Counted from the stretch's first letter, positions 11,790 through 23,371 are shown. The stretch: DNA of 64,000 bases from Tenrec ecaudatus (GCF_050624435.1 NC_134538.1:121679937-121743936), one strand, 5' to 3'. A program made the numbers and translations. The notes: a model not told the origin generated them from the letters alone.

Positions 11790-12455
11790 CATGAACTCCA
11801 TTCTGACTCATAGTGACTATGTTAGGTTTGGTTTTCTAGAGAAATAAAACCAGTGACACTCACATACATATAACAAGACAGAAATTTACATGAAGAAAGT
11901 GAGTCATGTAGCTGCAGATTGACAGGCCCAGTTTGGCTCAAGTCTGATAGCCAGATGCTAAGCTTGGGGGCCTTCCTGACTCATCATGCTGGGGAATGAG
12001 GGAGCAGGAGGATGAAGCAGGAAGATGAAGCAGGCGTAAGTAAAGTGGCAGGCTGCCTACAGCTCCCAAGCTTGACAGGCCACATGGCAGGCCATTGGTC
12101 CAAGTCCTACAAACCCAGATACAGGATCCAGGTTAGCAGGAAAAAGCAGGAGAGCCGGTTCTCCAGTCTATTTATAGATATGAAACAGGCCACGCTACCA
12201 AGGAGATCTCATTAGTCCCCTTATGGAAGAGGTCTGACTGCCACACAACAGAGGATCCTCTCCCAGCCAAGTTGACACAAACCTAATGTTCGCAGAGGCT
12301 CTACCCATGGTTTCTGAGACTGTGAACCTTCCTAGGAGCAGCCAGCCTCGTCCTCCCCCCTCCACCCCCCTGGAGCCATGCTCTGGGGAGCTTGAAACGC
12401 CAGACTGCTGGCTAGTAGCCCAATGCCTAACTCGCAGTGCCACCAGGGCATCTTT
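11790..12455 (-). repeat. AfroSINE (minus) split by an LTR insertion
   Basis: Two halves of one AfroSINE: 11795-11819 ('tgaactccattctgactcat', the 3' end in antisense) and about 12290-12455 (the body, ending in 'gccaccagggc', the antisense of the SINE 5' end). The intervening 470 bp is an LTR-like element described separately. AfroSINEs are tRNA-like SINEs limited to Afrotheria. Confidence 0.7.
11820..12290 (-). mobile_element. Solo LTR of the same family as 22624, 31847 and 32997 (inserted in AfroSINE)
   Basis: The left end resembles the antisense 3' end of the other three LTRs ('tagagaaata...cactcac') and the right end resembles their 5' end ('gccaagttgacacaa' is the complement of a 'TGTCAACTTGG' start). 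Exact ends are uncertain: the outermost bases form a 9-bp inverted pair (TTAGGTTTG / CAAACCTAA) and ATGTT occurs at both junctions (11819-11823, 12286-12290), a possible 5-bp duplication. Confidence 0.6.
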
Positions 12456-12619
12456 TAAAATGAAAACTTACTTTTCCTGCTTAATAATTGTAAAATTTTA
12501 GAGTAAGAATAATGTTGTTTTCTCCAACAGTGTACTAATAATAGTTGAAACAATAAATTCAGATGGTATTTTTTTTAACGCAGCCTCTCCTGATGGTCAC
12601 AGGAAATTTTTAATGCAAC

Positions 12620-13140
12620 ATACCGGCATGGAGCAGGGAACCAGTGGAGAGGTCTGAGGGACCACCCCCAATCCCAACTACGTGGACAGCTGCCCCTCTG
12701 CCCAGAAGAATTCACTTCACAGGACAGCACTGAAGCTGCAGCTCAGGAAGAGGGACATGTCTGATCAGAGCACACAGGAGCAAATGAAGGGGGATCAAGA
12801 GAGACTGGAGTACACCCTTGTCCACCAAGCCTCGAGGATGACAGTCCCTCTCAGAGAAGCAAATCCACAGAAAGGACTATATGACCAGCAACACTATGAG
12901 ACACCACACCCCTCACTGACCCACTGCCCTACAGGGGACAACACTGGAGACACAGTGTGGGAATTGCACCTGATCTGATCCTACCATACTGAGGCAAAAC
13001 ACTAAGGGCAACAGAAAAGCTAGGGGAGCAGAGCAATGATGTCCCCAGGGAATATCAAAACTAGACTTTTGAGCCAGGGCTTGGCACCCCATCATATTCA
13101 ATTGGAAAACACTCCTAAAGGCCAACAAACAGTCCATGAA
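12620..13140 (+). mobile_element. L1 3' UTR, upstream segment
   Basis: Non-coding block that, at its right end ('aaaacactcctaaaggccaa'), runs into the sequence that begins the 4386 element, so it is the more 5' part of the same long L1 3' UTR. An antisense copy occurs at 46793-47240. Together they imply a 3' UTR of more than 2 kb. Confidence 0.6.
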
Positions 13141-13650
13141 CTAAAATAATAATAATGATATTCAAAATATTGTACTTTAAAAACATACTTTCTTTCTGAT
13201 ATTATAAGTATAATAGGTAATGGATAAGACTTCTCAAGAACAAATTTATGTAATACAGAGGGGCTTAATTAATTTCATGGAAAAATTACATTCTCTTTCA
13301 ATTCTACTTTTGCCCAAACCCTTTGAAGCTCTTTCATACTTGGATGACATTCTTTGATGGAAGCAGAATAGAAATATGATTGTAAGGAGAAAAATTTGTA
13401 AAATGGCTGATTATTCAAGAACAGTTTTTTCATTTGTTTTAAAAAATAATTGAATTACATGGTTGCCCATTTAATGTATAGACACACAGAGGAATAGATT
13501 ATGCAATATCATGTTCACATGTATAAGCATATATACACAAATATATATCCTTATTTATTTTTATATTCTTATTTATATGTGTGTATTACTTATAGACTGC
13601 ATAGTACACACACCATGCAATTTTGTTTGCAATGATCAACCATCAGTAGA
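13141..13650. other. Unassigned AT-rich DNA
   Basis: Very AT-rich with TA-rich patches near 13530-13590; nothing else recognised. Confidence 0.45.
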
Positions 13651-13654
13651 GAAA

Positions 13655-13850
13655 CAGTGTGTAGTGAGTTACACATTGGATTGCTAGCTGTGAGGTCAGC
13701 AGTTCAAAACCAGAAGCCATTCTGTGGGAGAAAGATGAAACTTTCTACTCTGTAAAGAGTTAGTCTTGGAAATCCACAGGGGCAATTCTATTCTGTCCTT
13801 TAGGGTCACTGTGAGTCAGAGTTGACTCAATGGTAATAAATTTAGTGTTT
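13655..13850 (+). repeat. AfroSINE
   Basis: Diverged full-length copy in order: 'ggattgctagctgtgaggtcagcagttcaaaacc' (tRNA-like B-box region, shown here only as a landmark), 'gggagaaagatga', 'aaagagtta', 'ccacaggggcaattctattc' and 'agggtcactgtgagtcagag'. Confidence 0.85.
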
Positions 13851-13919
13851 TTAGTTTGAGGGATATAGATAAAGATAGGTTATTCATTTTATGGAATGTC
13901 ATTTTAATAAAATTGAAAA

Positions 13920-14930
13920 TATCCTCAAGATACTGTTACTCATGAAGAGATCACTGAAACTGTGTGCTATAACAAAGTGTGGTGAAGAAACTAGATGGTG
14001 CCCAGCTATCAGAAAGAATAGTGACTGGGGTCTTAAAGGCTTGTTTTCAAAAAAGCAGTGATTTATGTGAGACATCAACCATGTCTGCATGAAAGAAGTA
14101 CAACAGCCAGTGTGATCGATCCAAGGATTGTAAATAATGTAATCCAAATCTAAAGGAGGGATGGCATCAGAGCTTAAATTGTGAACAGCTGGTTTGCAGA
14201 AGGCTATGGATGACAGTGTAAGTCCAAAATCTATTATCAGGGTCCACACATGGATTAAGCCTCGGGTGAATCCCCTCTGATCACAGTTGAGGGATGTGTA
14301 TAGCCTTGTTATCAGACAGAGAGCATTGCAAAGTCAATTATGGCAGACATAGGTCAGAATGCAATATCTTGTCATACGATCTCCCTTTGCAGTCATTTTA
14401 AAGCTGTTTCAGTTAAAAGAAAAAGTGAAAGGGAAATACATGTGGATTAAGTCTCTGGTCAATTCCCTCTGACCTTGGATTAGAGATCATAAGTGCCTGG
14501 GTAGTATGTAAAATGCCCTGGAAAGTGGATTGTTGCAGATATAGTCAGGTTAAAATTTAGCATCCTATCATTTGATCTCCATTATGATTCACTTAAATTT
14601 GTTCTAGTTTTTCATATTTCCTGCCTTCTTTTCAGTTGAAGTTTTTTCTCTTTTAGCTTGTTATTATTGTCAGGGGTTTTTGTTTGTTTTTAAGTGTTTT
14701 TCTGTATATGAAATCCAGGACAGGTAAATCTATAGCAAGAATAACTGGATCAATGATTCTTTGGGGATATGGCAAGGGAGGTTGGGAAGAAATGGGGAGC
14801 TAATAACAATGATTACAAGAATGAAAAAAAAATCTTCTAAAAGCGATTGCATAACTCTTCTTGATGAGATTGAATTATTGAATTTTATGGCATTTGAAGC
14901 ATATATCAATAAAATTATTGGAAAAAAGAG
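13920..14930 (+). mobile_element. L1 3' UTR, second (older) Afrotherian subfamily
   Basis: About 1 kb non-coding copy ending 'atatatcaataaaattattg' and an A-rich tail. A close relative lies at 19440-20385. It shares with the long L1 3' UTR family (for example 5080-5215) the block 'gatggtgcccagctatcaga', 'ggggtcttaaaggctt' and 'ccagtgtgatc', but its 3' half is different, so the two subfamilies share ancestry in part of the UTR only. Confidence 0.7.
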
Positions 14931-15439
14931 ATAATATACTGTTAAATGAAAAGTTAAAAAGTAATATGTAGAACAATAAAAAATAGATGATGCAGTATTT
15001 AGATTCAGTTGCATATGTTTTATAATTTTCCATAATATTTTCATTTTAACATGACAATGTTTATAATACATTGGAAGTTATTATATCCTTTGCAGCTATT
15101 TTAGCTTGTGAGAACAGGTCTAGCTGTCAGCTTAATAATGTGCAAGAGGACACAAGGATTTACAAAGTTCTATTGAAAGTATTGGCAAGAAAAACTTTAA
15201 AGGTGCTGCTTTAGGAAACACAGTCAAAAGTGAATGTGCAGGCAGATTGCGCCCACCTCTTCCCCAACCTTTGTGTCTTGGATTGTTGTGCTGTTTTACC
15301 CTTACTTTTCTAAATTTCTATAGTTAAGTTGTTTTTTCTTGAATGATTCATGTTTAGAAGTGGGGAGGATGAAAAAAATTAACTCAAAATTTGATTCAAC
15401 TCCCCCTGAAAATAAAAATAAATGAAGTGCTGGGGGGAG
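14931..15439. other. Unassigned AT-rich DNA
   Basis: No gene recognised. The right end may be a diverged upstream part of the RTE copy that follows. Confidence 0.4.
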
Positions 15440-17890
15440 GGGTGTAATCAATATGTAGAATGTACTAAAATGGGGAGAAAATGGAGCAGCATTTCAGTTA
15501 GAAAAGACAAGAAGGAAAAGACAAAAGTGGATGTCAGAAGAGACTCTTAAACTCACTCTTGAACATGAAGTAGCGAAAGCTAATGAAATAAATCCTGAAA
15601 TGAATGAGCTTAACAGAAAATTTCAAAAGGCTGCTTAAGAAGACAGTAAAAAATTATAATGATCCCCCCAACTACCATGATCCGAATTCTACCTTGCAGG
15701 GCTGGATAGGACAGAGGCTGTACACTGGTACATAGGAGGGTTGGAGATACAGGGAATCCAGGGTGGATGATACCTCCAGGACCAAGGGAGTGAGGGACGA
15801 TGCTGGGAGAGTGGGTTGGAAAGGGGGAACTGATTACAAGGAGCCACATGTGACCTCTGCCCTGGGAGAGGGACAGCAGAGAAGGGGGGAAGGGAGACCC
15901 CGAATAGGGCAAGATATGACAAAATAACGAGGTATAAATTACCAAGGGCATATGAGGGAGGGGGGAAAAGGGAGGGAGGGGGGGAAAAAAAAAAGGAGGA
16001 CCTGATGCAAGGGGCTTAGGTGAAGAGCAAATGCCTTGAGAGTGATTGGGACAGGGAGTGTATGGGTGTGCTTTGTACAATTGATGTATGTATATGTATG
16101 GATTGTGGTAAGAGTTGTTGGAGTCCCTAATAAAATGTAAAAGAAGAAAAAAAAAAAAAAAGAAAATGATTAGGGCAAAATATGTACAGATGTGCTTTAT
16201 ACAATTGATGTATGTCTATGTATGGATTGTGATAAGTGTTGTATGAGCCCCTAATAAAATGTTTAAAAAAAAAAAAGAAGCAAAAAAAAAAATTATAATG
16301 AAATGTGCAAAGCCTGGAATTAAAAAAACAAAAAGATAAGAACACTCTTAACATTTCTCAAGCTGAAAGAACCAAAGAAATATTTCAAGCCTGGAGTGGA
16401 AGCACAGAATGATTCTATGGACAAAATATTGAAAAATGCAGGAAACATTCAGCCATTTAGAGAAGTAGCATATGACCAAGAACTAATGATATCGAAAGAA
16501 GTCCTAGCATCAGCCAAATACAAGGGCCCAGGAATGGAGGGAATACCAGTTGCAATTTTCCAACACTGAGCTGGAAGCATTCATTTGGTCAACAAACTGA
16601 AGAGAACCATGTTTGTGTCCATTACAAAAAAAGTGACAGAATGTGGAAGTTATTTAACAATATCATTAATATTACATGCAAGTAAAATTTTCCCAAAGAT
16701 CTTTCGAAAGCAGTGCCAACAATATATCAACTACTGCCAGAAATGGGAAACCAGTTACAGAAGAGAATATAGAACAAGGGATGTCACTGCTGATGTCAGA
16801 AGGATCTGGGCTGAAAGTGGAGACTGCCAGAAGGATGTTCAATTGTATTTTGTTGACTCTGCAAAGGCATTGGGTTATTTGGATCATCACAAGTTATGGG
16901 TAACATCGTAGAATAGGAATTCGAGAACATTTGGTCACGTTCATGCAGAACCTGTACACGGACTCAGAGTCAGTCATTGGAACAGAACAAGGGGAAACTG
17001 TATAGTTTTAAATCAGGAAAGATGTGCACTAAGATTATATCCCTTCACCTTTATTCAACCTGTATTCTCAGCAAATAATCCAAGAAGCTGGACCATGTGA
17101 AGACGAATGTAGCATTTGGAGGAGAGCTAATAAACCGTCTGTGATATAGATGACACAACCTTGCTTGCTGAAAGAAAAGAGGACTTGAAGCACTTACTGA
17201 CGAAGATCAAAGACTGCAGCCTTCAGTATAGATTATACCTCAACATAAAGAAAAATGTCCTCACAACTTGACCTAGAGACAACATCAAAATAACTTGAGA
17301 AAATATTGAGGTTATCATGCATTTCCTGTTACTTAAATCCCTGATCAGCACTCAATGGTGGATTGCACTGGCAGATCTTCACACCCTTTCTTTAAAGTAT
17401 TAGAGAACCAAGATGTCCCTTGGAAGACTAAAGTGCACCTGACCCAAGCCATGGTACTTTCAGTTGCCTCATTCATATGTGTGTAAAAGCTAAACAATAG
17501 ATCAAAAAGGCCAGAGAACTGATGCATTTGAGTATACTGCTGGCAAAGAAGAATGAAAGTGCCATAGACTCCCAGAAGAACCAACAAATCTGTCTTGGAA
17601 GAAATTCAAACAGAATGCTCCTTAGATATGAGGACACTGAAACTTTTTCTGTTGTATTTTGGACATGTTATAAGGAGAGATGAATCCCTGGAAATGGACC
17701 TTATTCTTGATCAACTCGAAGGGTCAGAGAAAAACAGCAAGACCCTCTATGAGATGGATTGGCACAGTGGCTGAAACCATGGGCCCAAGCATCACAACAA
17801 TTATGAATGTCCAGGACCCGGCAGGGCTCTCTTGTACACAGGGTCGCTATGAGTCACAAGTAACTCAATAGCACCCAAACACAACATCAG
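15440..17890 (+). mobile_element. RTE/BovB-type LINE, 5'-truncated and broken, with a nested L1
   Basis: The longest sense-strand RTE copy in the window. Upstream of the nested L1 (15440-15662) is a coiled, lysine-rich linker-like region. Downstream, translated blocks in shifting frames match reverse transcriptase: an 'RTRDVTADVRRIWAES' block (about 16770-16820), then 'DSAKALGYLDHHKLW' (about 16850-16895), and a maturase-like C-terminal region to about 17870. At the catalytic box near 17147 the expected Tyr-Ala-Asp-Asp reads as TAT-A-GAT-GAC, a 2-base loss that frameshifts the motif. It is certainly non-functional. The split ends join in register when the 15663-16286 insert is ignored. Confidence 0.85.
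15663..16286 (+). mobile_element. L1 3' UTR insertion with dimeric tail, in RTE
   Basis: Flanked by a 15-bp perfect target-site duplication AAAAAATTATAATGA (15648-15662 and 16287-16301). The insert ends in two tandem copies of the L1 terminal segment: tail 1 ends 'gtccctaataaaatgtaaaa' at about 16140, then an A-rich linker, then tail 2 ('atgattagggcaaaatatgt' to 'gagcccctaataaaatg' at about 16260). The same double tail is found at 48610-48850 and 54740-54985. Confidence 0.9.
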
Positions 17891-18242
17891 TTAGAAGGCA
17901 ATTGGTTTTTTTCTCTGGCAGCAAGGAATAAGAGCTGTTCACAGTCCTGGAAATAAAGGGGAACAGGCCCAAACTAGGATTTTTAAAGAAATAATTATTT
18001 TTGTTAGCCTTGTTTCATCTCATCTTAGATTTTAAAACCATCATTGATGAATCTCCTAATGCTTTCCACCTGTTGACCCTATGCTGCCCTGGTCCTGAGC
18101 GTCTGCCTCCCTCCTTTCTTTCTACACTTTCCCCACCCTACCAAATATTTTGCTACATGCTGGTTCTTGTGAACTACTCAACATTAAGTTCTTGGCCTCA
18201 GATAACTTCTAGTCTAGTGGAGCCAGTTTACAGCTGGATATG
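17891..18242. other. Mostly unassigned; possible L2 remnant
   Basis: About 18060-18170 has the pyrimidine-rich composition and 'ctgcctccctcctttc...' phrasing of an L2 LINE remnant, but the match is weak. Confidence 0.3.
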
Positions 18243-18428
18243 GGGAGCTAGTGGTACACTCATGTACGCATTGGACTGATAACCACAAGGTCAGTTGTTC
18301 AAACTCACCAATCACTCCATGGGAGAAAGAAAAGTCAAGCTGCACTTGTTAAGATTTCAAGTCTTAGAAACCCTAGATAAGGTTGCTATGAGTGAGAATC
18401 TACTTGATGGCAGTGTGCTTGGGGGTTG
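18243..18428 (+). repeat. AfroSINE
   Basis: Diverged copy: 'ggagctagtggtacactcat' start, 'ttggactgataaccacaaggt', 'gggagaaagaaaagtc' and 'ggttgctatgagtgagaatc' at the 3' end. Confidence 0.75.
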
Positions 18429-19439
18429 TGATATTAAAAGATGTATCACACATGACCCTCAAAACTCTACCTCGCACTGCCCCCGCACCTTTTGTTTTAC
18501 ATGCTAACGGACAGCAAGCTGAAGCTGTCATTTTCCAGGCTCCCTCACATTCCACCTGTGACCCAGCCTGTAGCAAAGAAGGCATCTAAATGTAATATTT
18601 GGAAAACAGAAATGAGACCCAGGGCTTACTTCTGCTGTTTTGGATGACCAGCAAGGATGTGTTGGCCCCGGTTTTTCCTCTGGCAATGTACCAACATTCA
18701 GTGCCTAATACTGTGGATACTGAGACAATCACTTTGCTGGCACAGACCGGAACTGAGGCAGAGGGTAGATCTGGAGCCAGCACGGGGGGTAGCCTTATTC
18801 CTCAGCTTTCTAATCAGTTCCATTTTCTGACCATGATACAGACAATGGCTGTCTTGGCCAGCACTTTTGGTGATTGCTCCTAGAAGTTCAGCGTGTTTCC
18901 AGCCTTTTCAACAATTGTGTAGGTACCTAATTAAGCTTTACAAAGTTTGTGGATAAGAGGGTGCCCAGTGAATGGTGGGTTGGAACTACCATGTATTTAC
19001 TATTTTAATGCCCTCCTTGCTTTATTATGGAATGTATTTATCTAATAGGCGTGGTTCTGCCACTGGAAATGAATATTATGGAAAGTTTTGCCTTAATATC
19101 AACCCCCATTTTTATGTAAATAATGTTTATTGGCTTAAGAGTTTATTCTGCATCAACAATTCATGTAATGCAGTCTGAAGCCAGCCCTATACTTCTAAAA
19201 TTTCCTTTTCTTAACAGTGTTTTAAATTCAATACCACTGGCTAAATTAATGACACTATGAACAGAATTACCTTATGCCCCAGGGGATGATTGATAATGTT
19301 CTCTAACATAAAATTACAATGATGTCTCTAAAGTGATCCAGCATCATATATAAACCAAAGATATATGGATGGATTTAGGGCTTGCACTTAATTCTAACCC
19401 TAATCGAAGACCAATCAGTTCTTATGACACGGGCCTGCC
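18429..19439. other. Unassigned intergenic DNA
   Basis: No gene or nameable repeat. Overlapping open frames on both strands at 18392-18883 carry no recognisable domain. Confidence 0.45.
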
Positions 19440-20385
19440 TGATGCTCCCCTCATGAAGAGATCACTGAAGATATAGGCGCTATAGCAAAAGGTGGTGAAG
19501 ACATTAGATGGTGTCCAGTTATCAGAAGTGTCTGGGGTCTTATAGGCATCAACTTAGTCCCCATGGAAGAAGCACATCAGCCTGTGTGATTCAAGGATTG
19601 TAAATTTAAAAAAATGTAAATCCAAAGAGGGAATGGTATCAGGGCTTAAATTTGAACACCTGGCAATGGATGACGGTGGAAGCCCAAAAGCCATTCGAGG
19701 GTCCACACATGGATTAAGCCTACAGTGACTCCCCTCTGACCGTAGTTAAGGGATGTGCAAAGCTGTGTTATGAGACAGAATTGTAAAGTCGATTGTAGTA
19801 CTAGGTTAGGTTAAAATGTAATATCTCATCAGTTGATCTCTCTTGGATCCATATGAAAGTTGTTTCAGTTTAAAAAAAAGTGGAGGGAAATTCATGTGGA
19901 CGAAGCCTCTGGTGACTCCATTCTGAGCTAGACCAGGGAGGTGGACAGCCTTGCTATCATGCAGAGTGCATTGGCAAGTGGATTGTGGCAGACGTGGTTA
20001 GGCTAAAATTTAATACCTTATCATATGAGCTCCCTTTTGATCCATTTTAAACTTGTTCTAGTTTTTTACATTTTCTACTCTACTCTTTTCTATTGACGTC
20101 TTTCTCTGTTTTATTTTGTTACTATTTTTAGGTTTTAAAAAATGTTTTTCTGTATATGAAATCCAGGATAGGTAAATCTGTAGAGATAATAACTGGAATA
20201 ATGTTTCTTTAAGGGCAGGGAAGGTTGGGAGGAAAATGGGGAGCCAAAAATGATGAATACAAGAATGAAGAGAATGCTTTAAAATTGATTGTGGTGATGA
20301 TTGTACCACTTTTCTTAATATGATTGAATTATTGAATTGTATGATTTTTTAACAACATGCCAATAAAACTGTTTTTAAAAAATTA
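19440..20385 (+). mobile_element. L1 3' UTR, second (older) subfamily
   Basis: Homologous along its length to 13920-14930: 'gaagagatcactgaagatat' start, 'gtccacacatggattaagcc', 'gtatatgaaatccaggatag' and a terminal 'aataaaactg' signal with A-rich tail. The two copies are diverged, so this is an old family. Confidence 0.75.
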
Positions 20386-20877
20386 TGGAAAAGTAGAATT
20401 AAAATGTAATGGAATTTTCCTACAAACTTGTTGAAGCCCCCTCATATTAAATCCCTTTAGGTTTAAATGGGCTAGATTGATATATATAAAGCCCTGAATC
20501 ATTCCTCCCTGACTCCCACTGGTCCCCACATTAAGTCTCTTTATTGTAGGACAGAGCTGAGGTCCAATGGACCAGTGATAACTCTGGACTGTCACTCTCT
20601 CTCTCCAGTTGCTACTGTTCTTGCGCTGAGTGTTTTCCTTCTTGGAACTACCCTCTGCTATACCTTGTGCTGGCTGGTCCTCCTTTGGTGGAACTAGAGA
20701 CTTTCCTTTGTTCTGTCTTGGCGAAGATGATTTGTGAACAGACATGAAGGATGACTTCAGAAACATTGAACCCTTACAGATGGTCTACTCTATATTTTCT
20801 ATTGTGTTTCACATACTAGCTGCTCTTCCTCACCCGCTGTTCCTCTTCGGTGTGTCCCTGTGTAACTGAGTGCAACC
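20386..20877. other. Unassigned intergenic DNA
   Basis: A minus-strand open frame of about 127 codons (20383-20766) is lysine/serine-rich, without a family match that I can recognise. I do not call it a gene. Confidence 0.4.
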
Positions 20878-20884
20878 TTAGAGC

Positions 20885-20990
20885 TTTCTACTCCCATAAA
20901 GAGGGACAGTCTCAGAGACCCACAGGGGCAGTTCTCCCCTTTCCCATAGGATCCCTACGATTCAGAATTGACTCCATGGTCGAGAGTGAG
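20885..20990 (+). repeat. AfroSINE, 3' half
   Basis: Starts inside the element ('tttctactcccataaagagg') and runs through 'gacccacaggggcagttctc' to 'atggtcgagagtgagtg'. The 5' half is missing. Confidence 0.75.
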
Positions 20991-21194
20991 TGAAAACCAC
21001 CTAAAATGGAGATTCCCAACCCTACCCCGATTCAGTCGGTGTCAGGTGTGGCCGGGAGTCTACTTTTTTAACAAACACTACAGGGCATCTTGGCCTACTT
21101 CGACCCTGTGCTACATCTTGATGCCTCTGTGAGAAGAGCCCCTCACTCAAGTGGCCTGTTGGAGAATTGATCTGGCCTTTTCACTCTTCCCTTT

Positions 21195-22390
21195 AAGGAT
21201 AAGGGAGAACAAGATGTTAAAAGTAACTGCCAAAAATCCAAGCCAAATTCAGAAGATGATGTGGAACATGGGCTCTTATTGCTTATGTGAGATAGATAGA
21301 TCTTGATTGAAAGCAGAAAATATCAGAAAGATGATTTATTGACTATACAAAGACATTTGACAGTGCAGATCATAAAAAACTATGGAAAATGTTTTGAAGA
21401 ATGGGAATTCCAGAACATTTCATTGAACTCTTGCAGAACCTGTATGCAAACTAAGAGGTGGTCATTCCAACATAAGTGTTCAAACAACAAACATATGGAA
21501 TAGTTTAAAGTAAATAAAGATGTATGTCCTTTCACTATATTTATATAATTTGCATGCTGAAGAAATAATCCTAGAAATCAGACTACATGAAGACGGTGCC
21601 ATCAGCCGTGGTGGAAAACTCACTAACAACTTGCGATAAGCAGATGACACAATCTTGCTTGCTGACAGTGAAGAGGACTTGAAGCGCTTGCTGAAGAAAC
21701 TCACAGACTATAGCTTTCAGTATGATTACACCTCAGCACAACCGGACTAAGACAATATCATGATAAACAAAAAATACTGACGTTATCGAGGATGTATTTT
21801 TACTCACATCCACAATCTGCCCGTGGAAGCAGCAGTAAATAAATCAAATTACACAATGAATTTGGCACATCTACTACAAAAGACCTCTTCAAAATGTTAA
21901 AAAGCAAAGATGCCACGAAGAGGACTAAGTTGCCCCTAACCGAAGTCATGAGATTTTCTTTCTGTCCCCTTATATGCAAGGAAAGTATAGACAATGAATA
22001 AGGAAGAGCAAGGAAGAATTGATGCCTTTGAGTTCGGGTGTCAGTGAAGGATATGGGCAACACCATCAAGAATTGTCAGAAGACCCAACCAATCTGTCTT
22101 GGGAGACGCACTGTCAGAATGTCCTCAGAAGGGAGGGTGATGAGACGTTGTCTCACATACTTTGGGCATGTCCCCATGAGAAGCCAGTCCCCGGAGAAGG
22201 ACATCCTCCATGGTAAAGCAGAGGGTCATGAAAAAGAGGAAGCCCCTGAACACGCTGGATTGACACAATGGCTGCCACAATAGGCTCAAACACAGAGCAG
22301 TGTGACAATGACACAACTGTGCAGTATTTTGCTCTGTTGTACATAGAGTCTAGGTGAGTCATAGCTGACTAGAAGGCACCTGACGTCAAC
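21195..22390 (+). mobile_element. RTE/BovB-type LINE, truncated and mutated
   Basis: Contains RT palm sequence in broken frames. The catalytic box near 21637 reads CGA-TAA-GCA-GAT-GAC: the tyrosine codon of Tyr-Ala-Asp-Asp has become a stop. Downstream 'acagtgaagaggacttgaag' and the C-terminal 'agacgttgtctcacatactt' region follow the same order as the 15440-17890 copy. The 3' end is 'tgactagaaggcacctgacg'. Confidence 0.85.
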
Positions 22391-22623
22391 AAAGAATGTA
22401 AGCTTGGGTGACTAGGCTAATGACTGAAGTGCTGGCTCAAACAGGGAAATTGAGAAGGAAAACCAGTTTGTGGAGGAAGGTAATGAATTCCATTTGAAAC
22501 AAGTTTGGTTTGACATCCAAGTGAAGATGATAATTCACCAGCAGCTAGTTTCGAATTTGATGACTCAGATCTGGAGGCTGATTAGTGGGCTGGATTCTTT
22601 GTGGACTTTGGGGAATCACAGCT
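22391..22623. other. Unassigned spacer
   Basis: No nameable element; its last five bases (CAGCT) are the target duplication of the solo LTR that follows. Confidence 0.5.
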
Positions 22624-23114
22624 TGAGGTAGGTAGTTTATTGTGCCAACCTGGCCAATAAACACATGTGGGGTTAATTGGCTTGGTGAGTCTCACCTTTC
22701 TAGTTCTCGGGTCTCTTGTTTTGTGATGGTCAGACCAGGGTGTAGCTGCCTTAGCCAGTTCCCTGCGTCAGCATGCAAGGCTCACTTCCTGTAAGACATC
22801 CCCAAGAAGAAGCCGCATGGACTAATGCAGCCCTGGGTGTTGGAGCAGCCGTGTGGAGACCCCCGTCAGTGCTGACATGCTTACACGTTCACTGACTCGG
22901 CTTTCCTCCTACAGTCAGTGTCATAGGGTGTGTTTTGTGAGATGGAGAACTTTGTGGATTGGTGTCGGACATATGGGTTAATGTTGGACTTCCGAGCTTG
23001 GGAAGCACTGGGTTGGAATATTTTCTTGATGTGCACTTACCCTTTATATAAAACTCTCTCTTATACATATGAGTTTCTGTGAATTTGTTTCTCTAAAGTA
23101 CCCAGACTAACACA
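22624..23114 (+). mobile_element. Solo LTR (TG...CA) with perfect 5-bp target-site duplication
   Basis: A 491-bp element that begins TGAGGTAG and ends AGACTAACACA, flanked by CAGCT on both sides (22619-22623 and 23115-23119). A 5-bp duplication and TG...CA ends are the marks of retroviral integration. No internal region is present, so it is a solo LTR. Homologous copies are at 31847-32392, 32997-33475 and 11820-12290. It is probably ERVL/MaLR-like by TSD length; I cannot name the family. Confidence 0.85.
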
Positions 23115-23371
23115 CAGCTTTAGCTAAATGATTTCTTTAATGTATTCCAATCATCACTGTCCTGAAGATGATGTACATCTCTTGGTGTTCTTCCAAGTAA
23201 GACAGGAAATCAGATATATTTTAAATTATTTACTGGGTTGTATAAGAAGAAAAGTGAACAGAAGGGTCAAAGGTGACACAACAATAAACAAAGTTCTCCA
23301 TTAAGAATATCAGTGTCATAGTTAACCAGGAGATGACTAAATCCCATGGGGCTTTTTCCTTTCCCCAAGGG

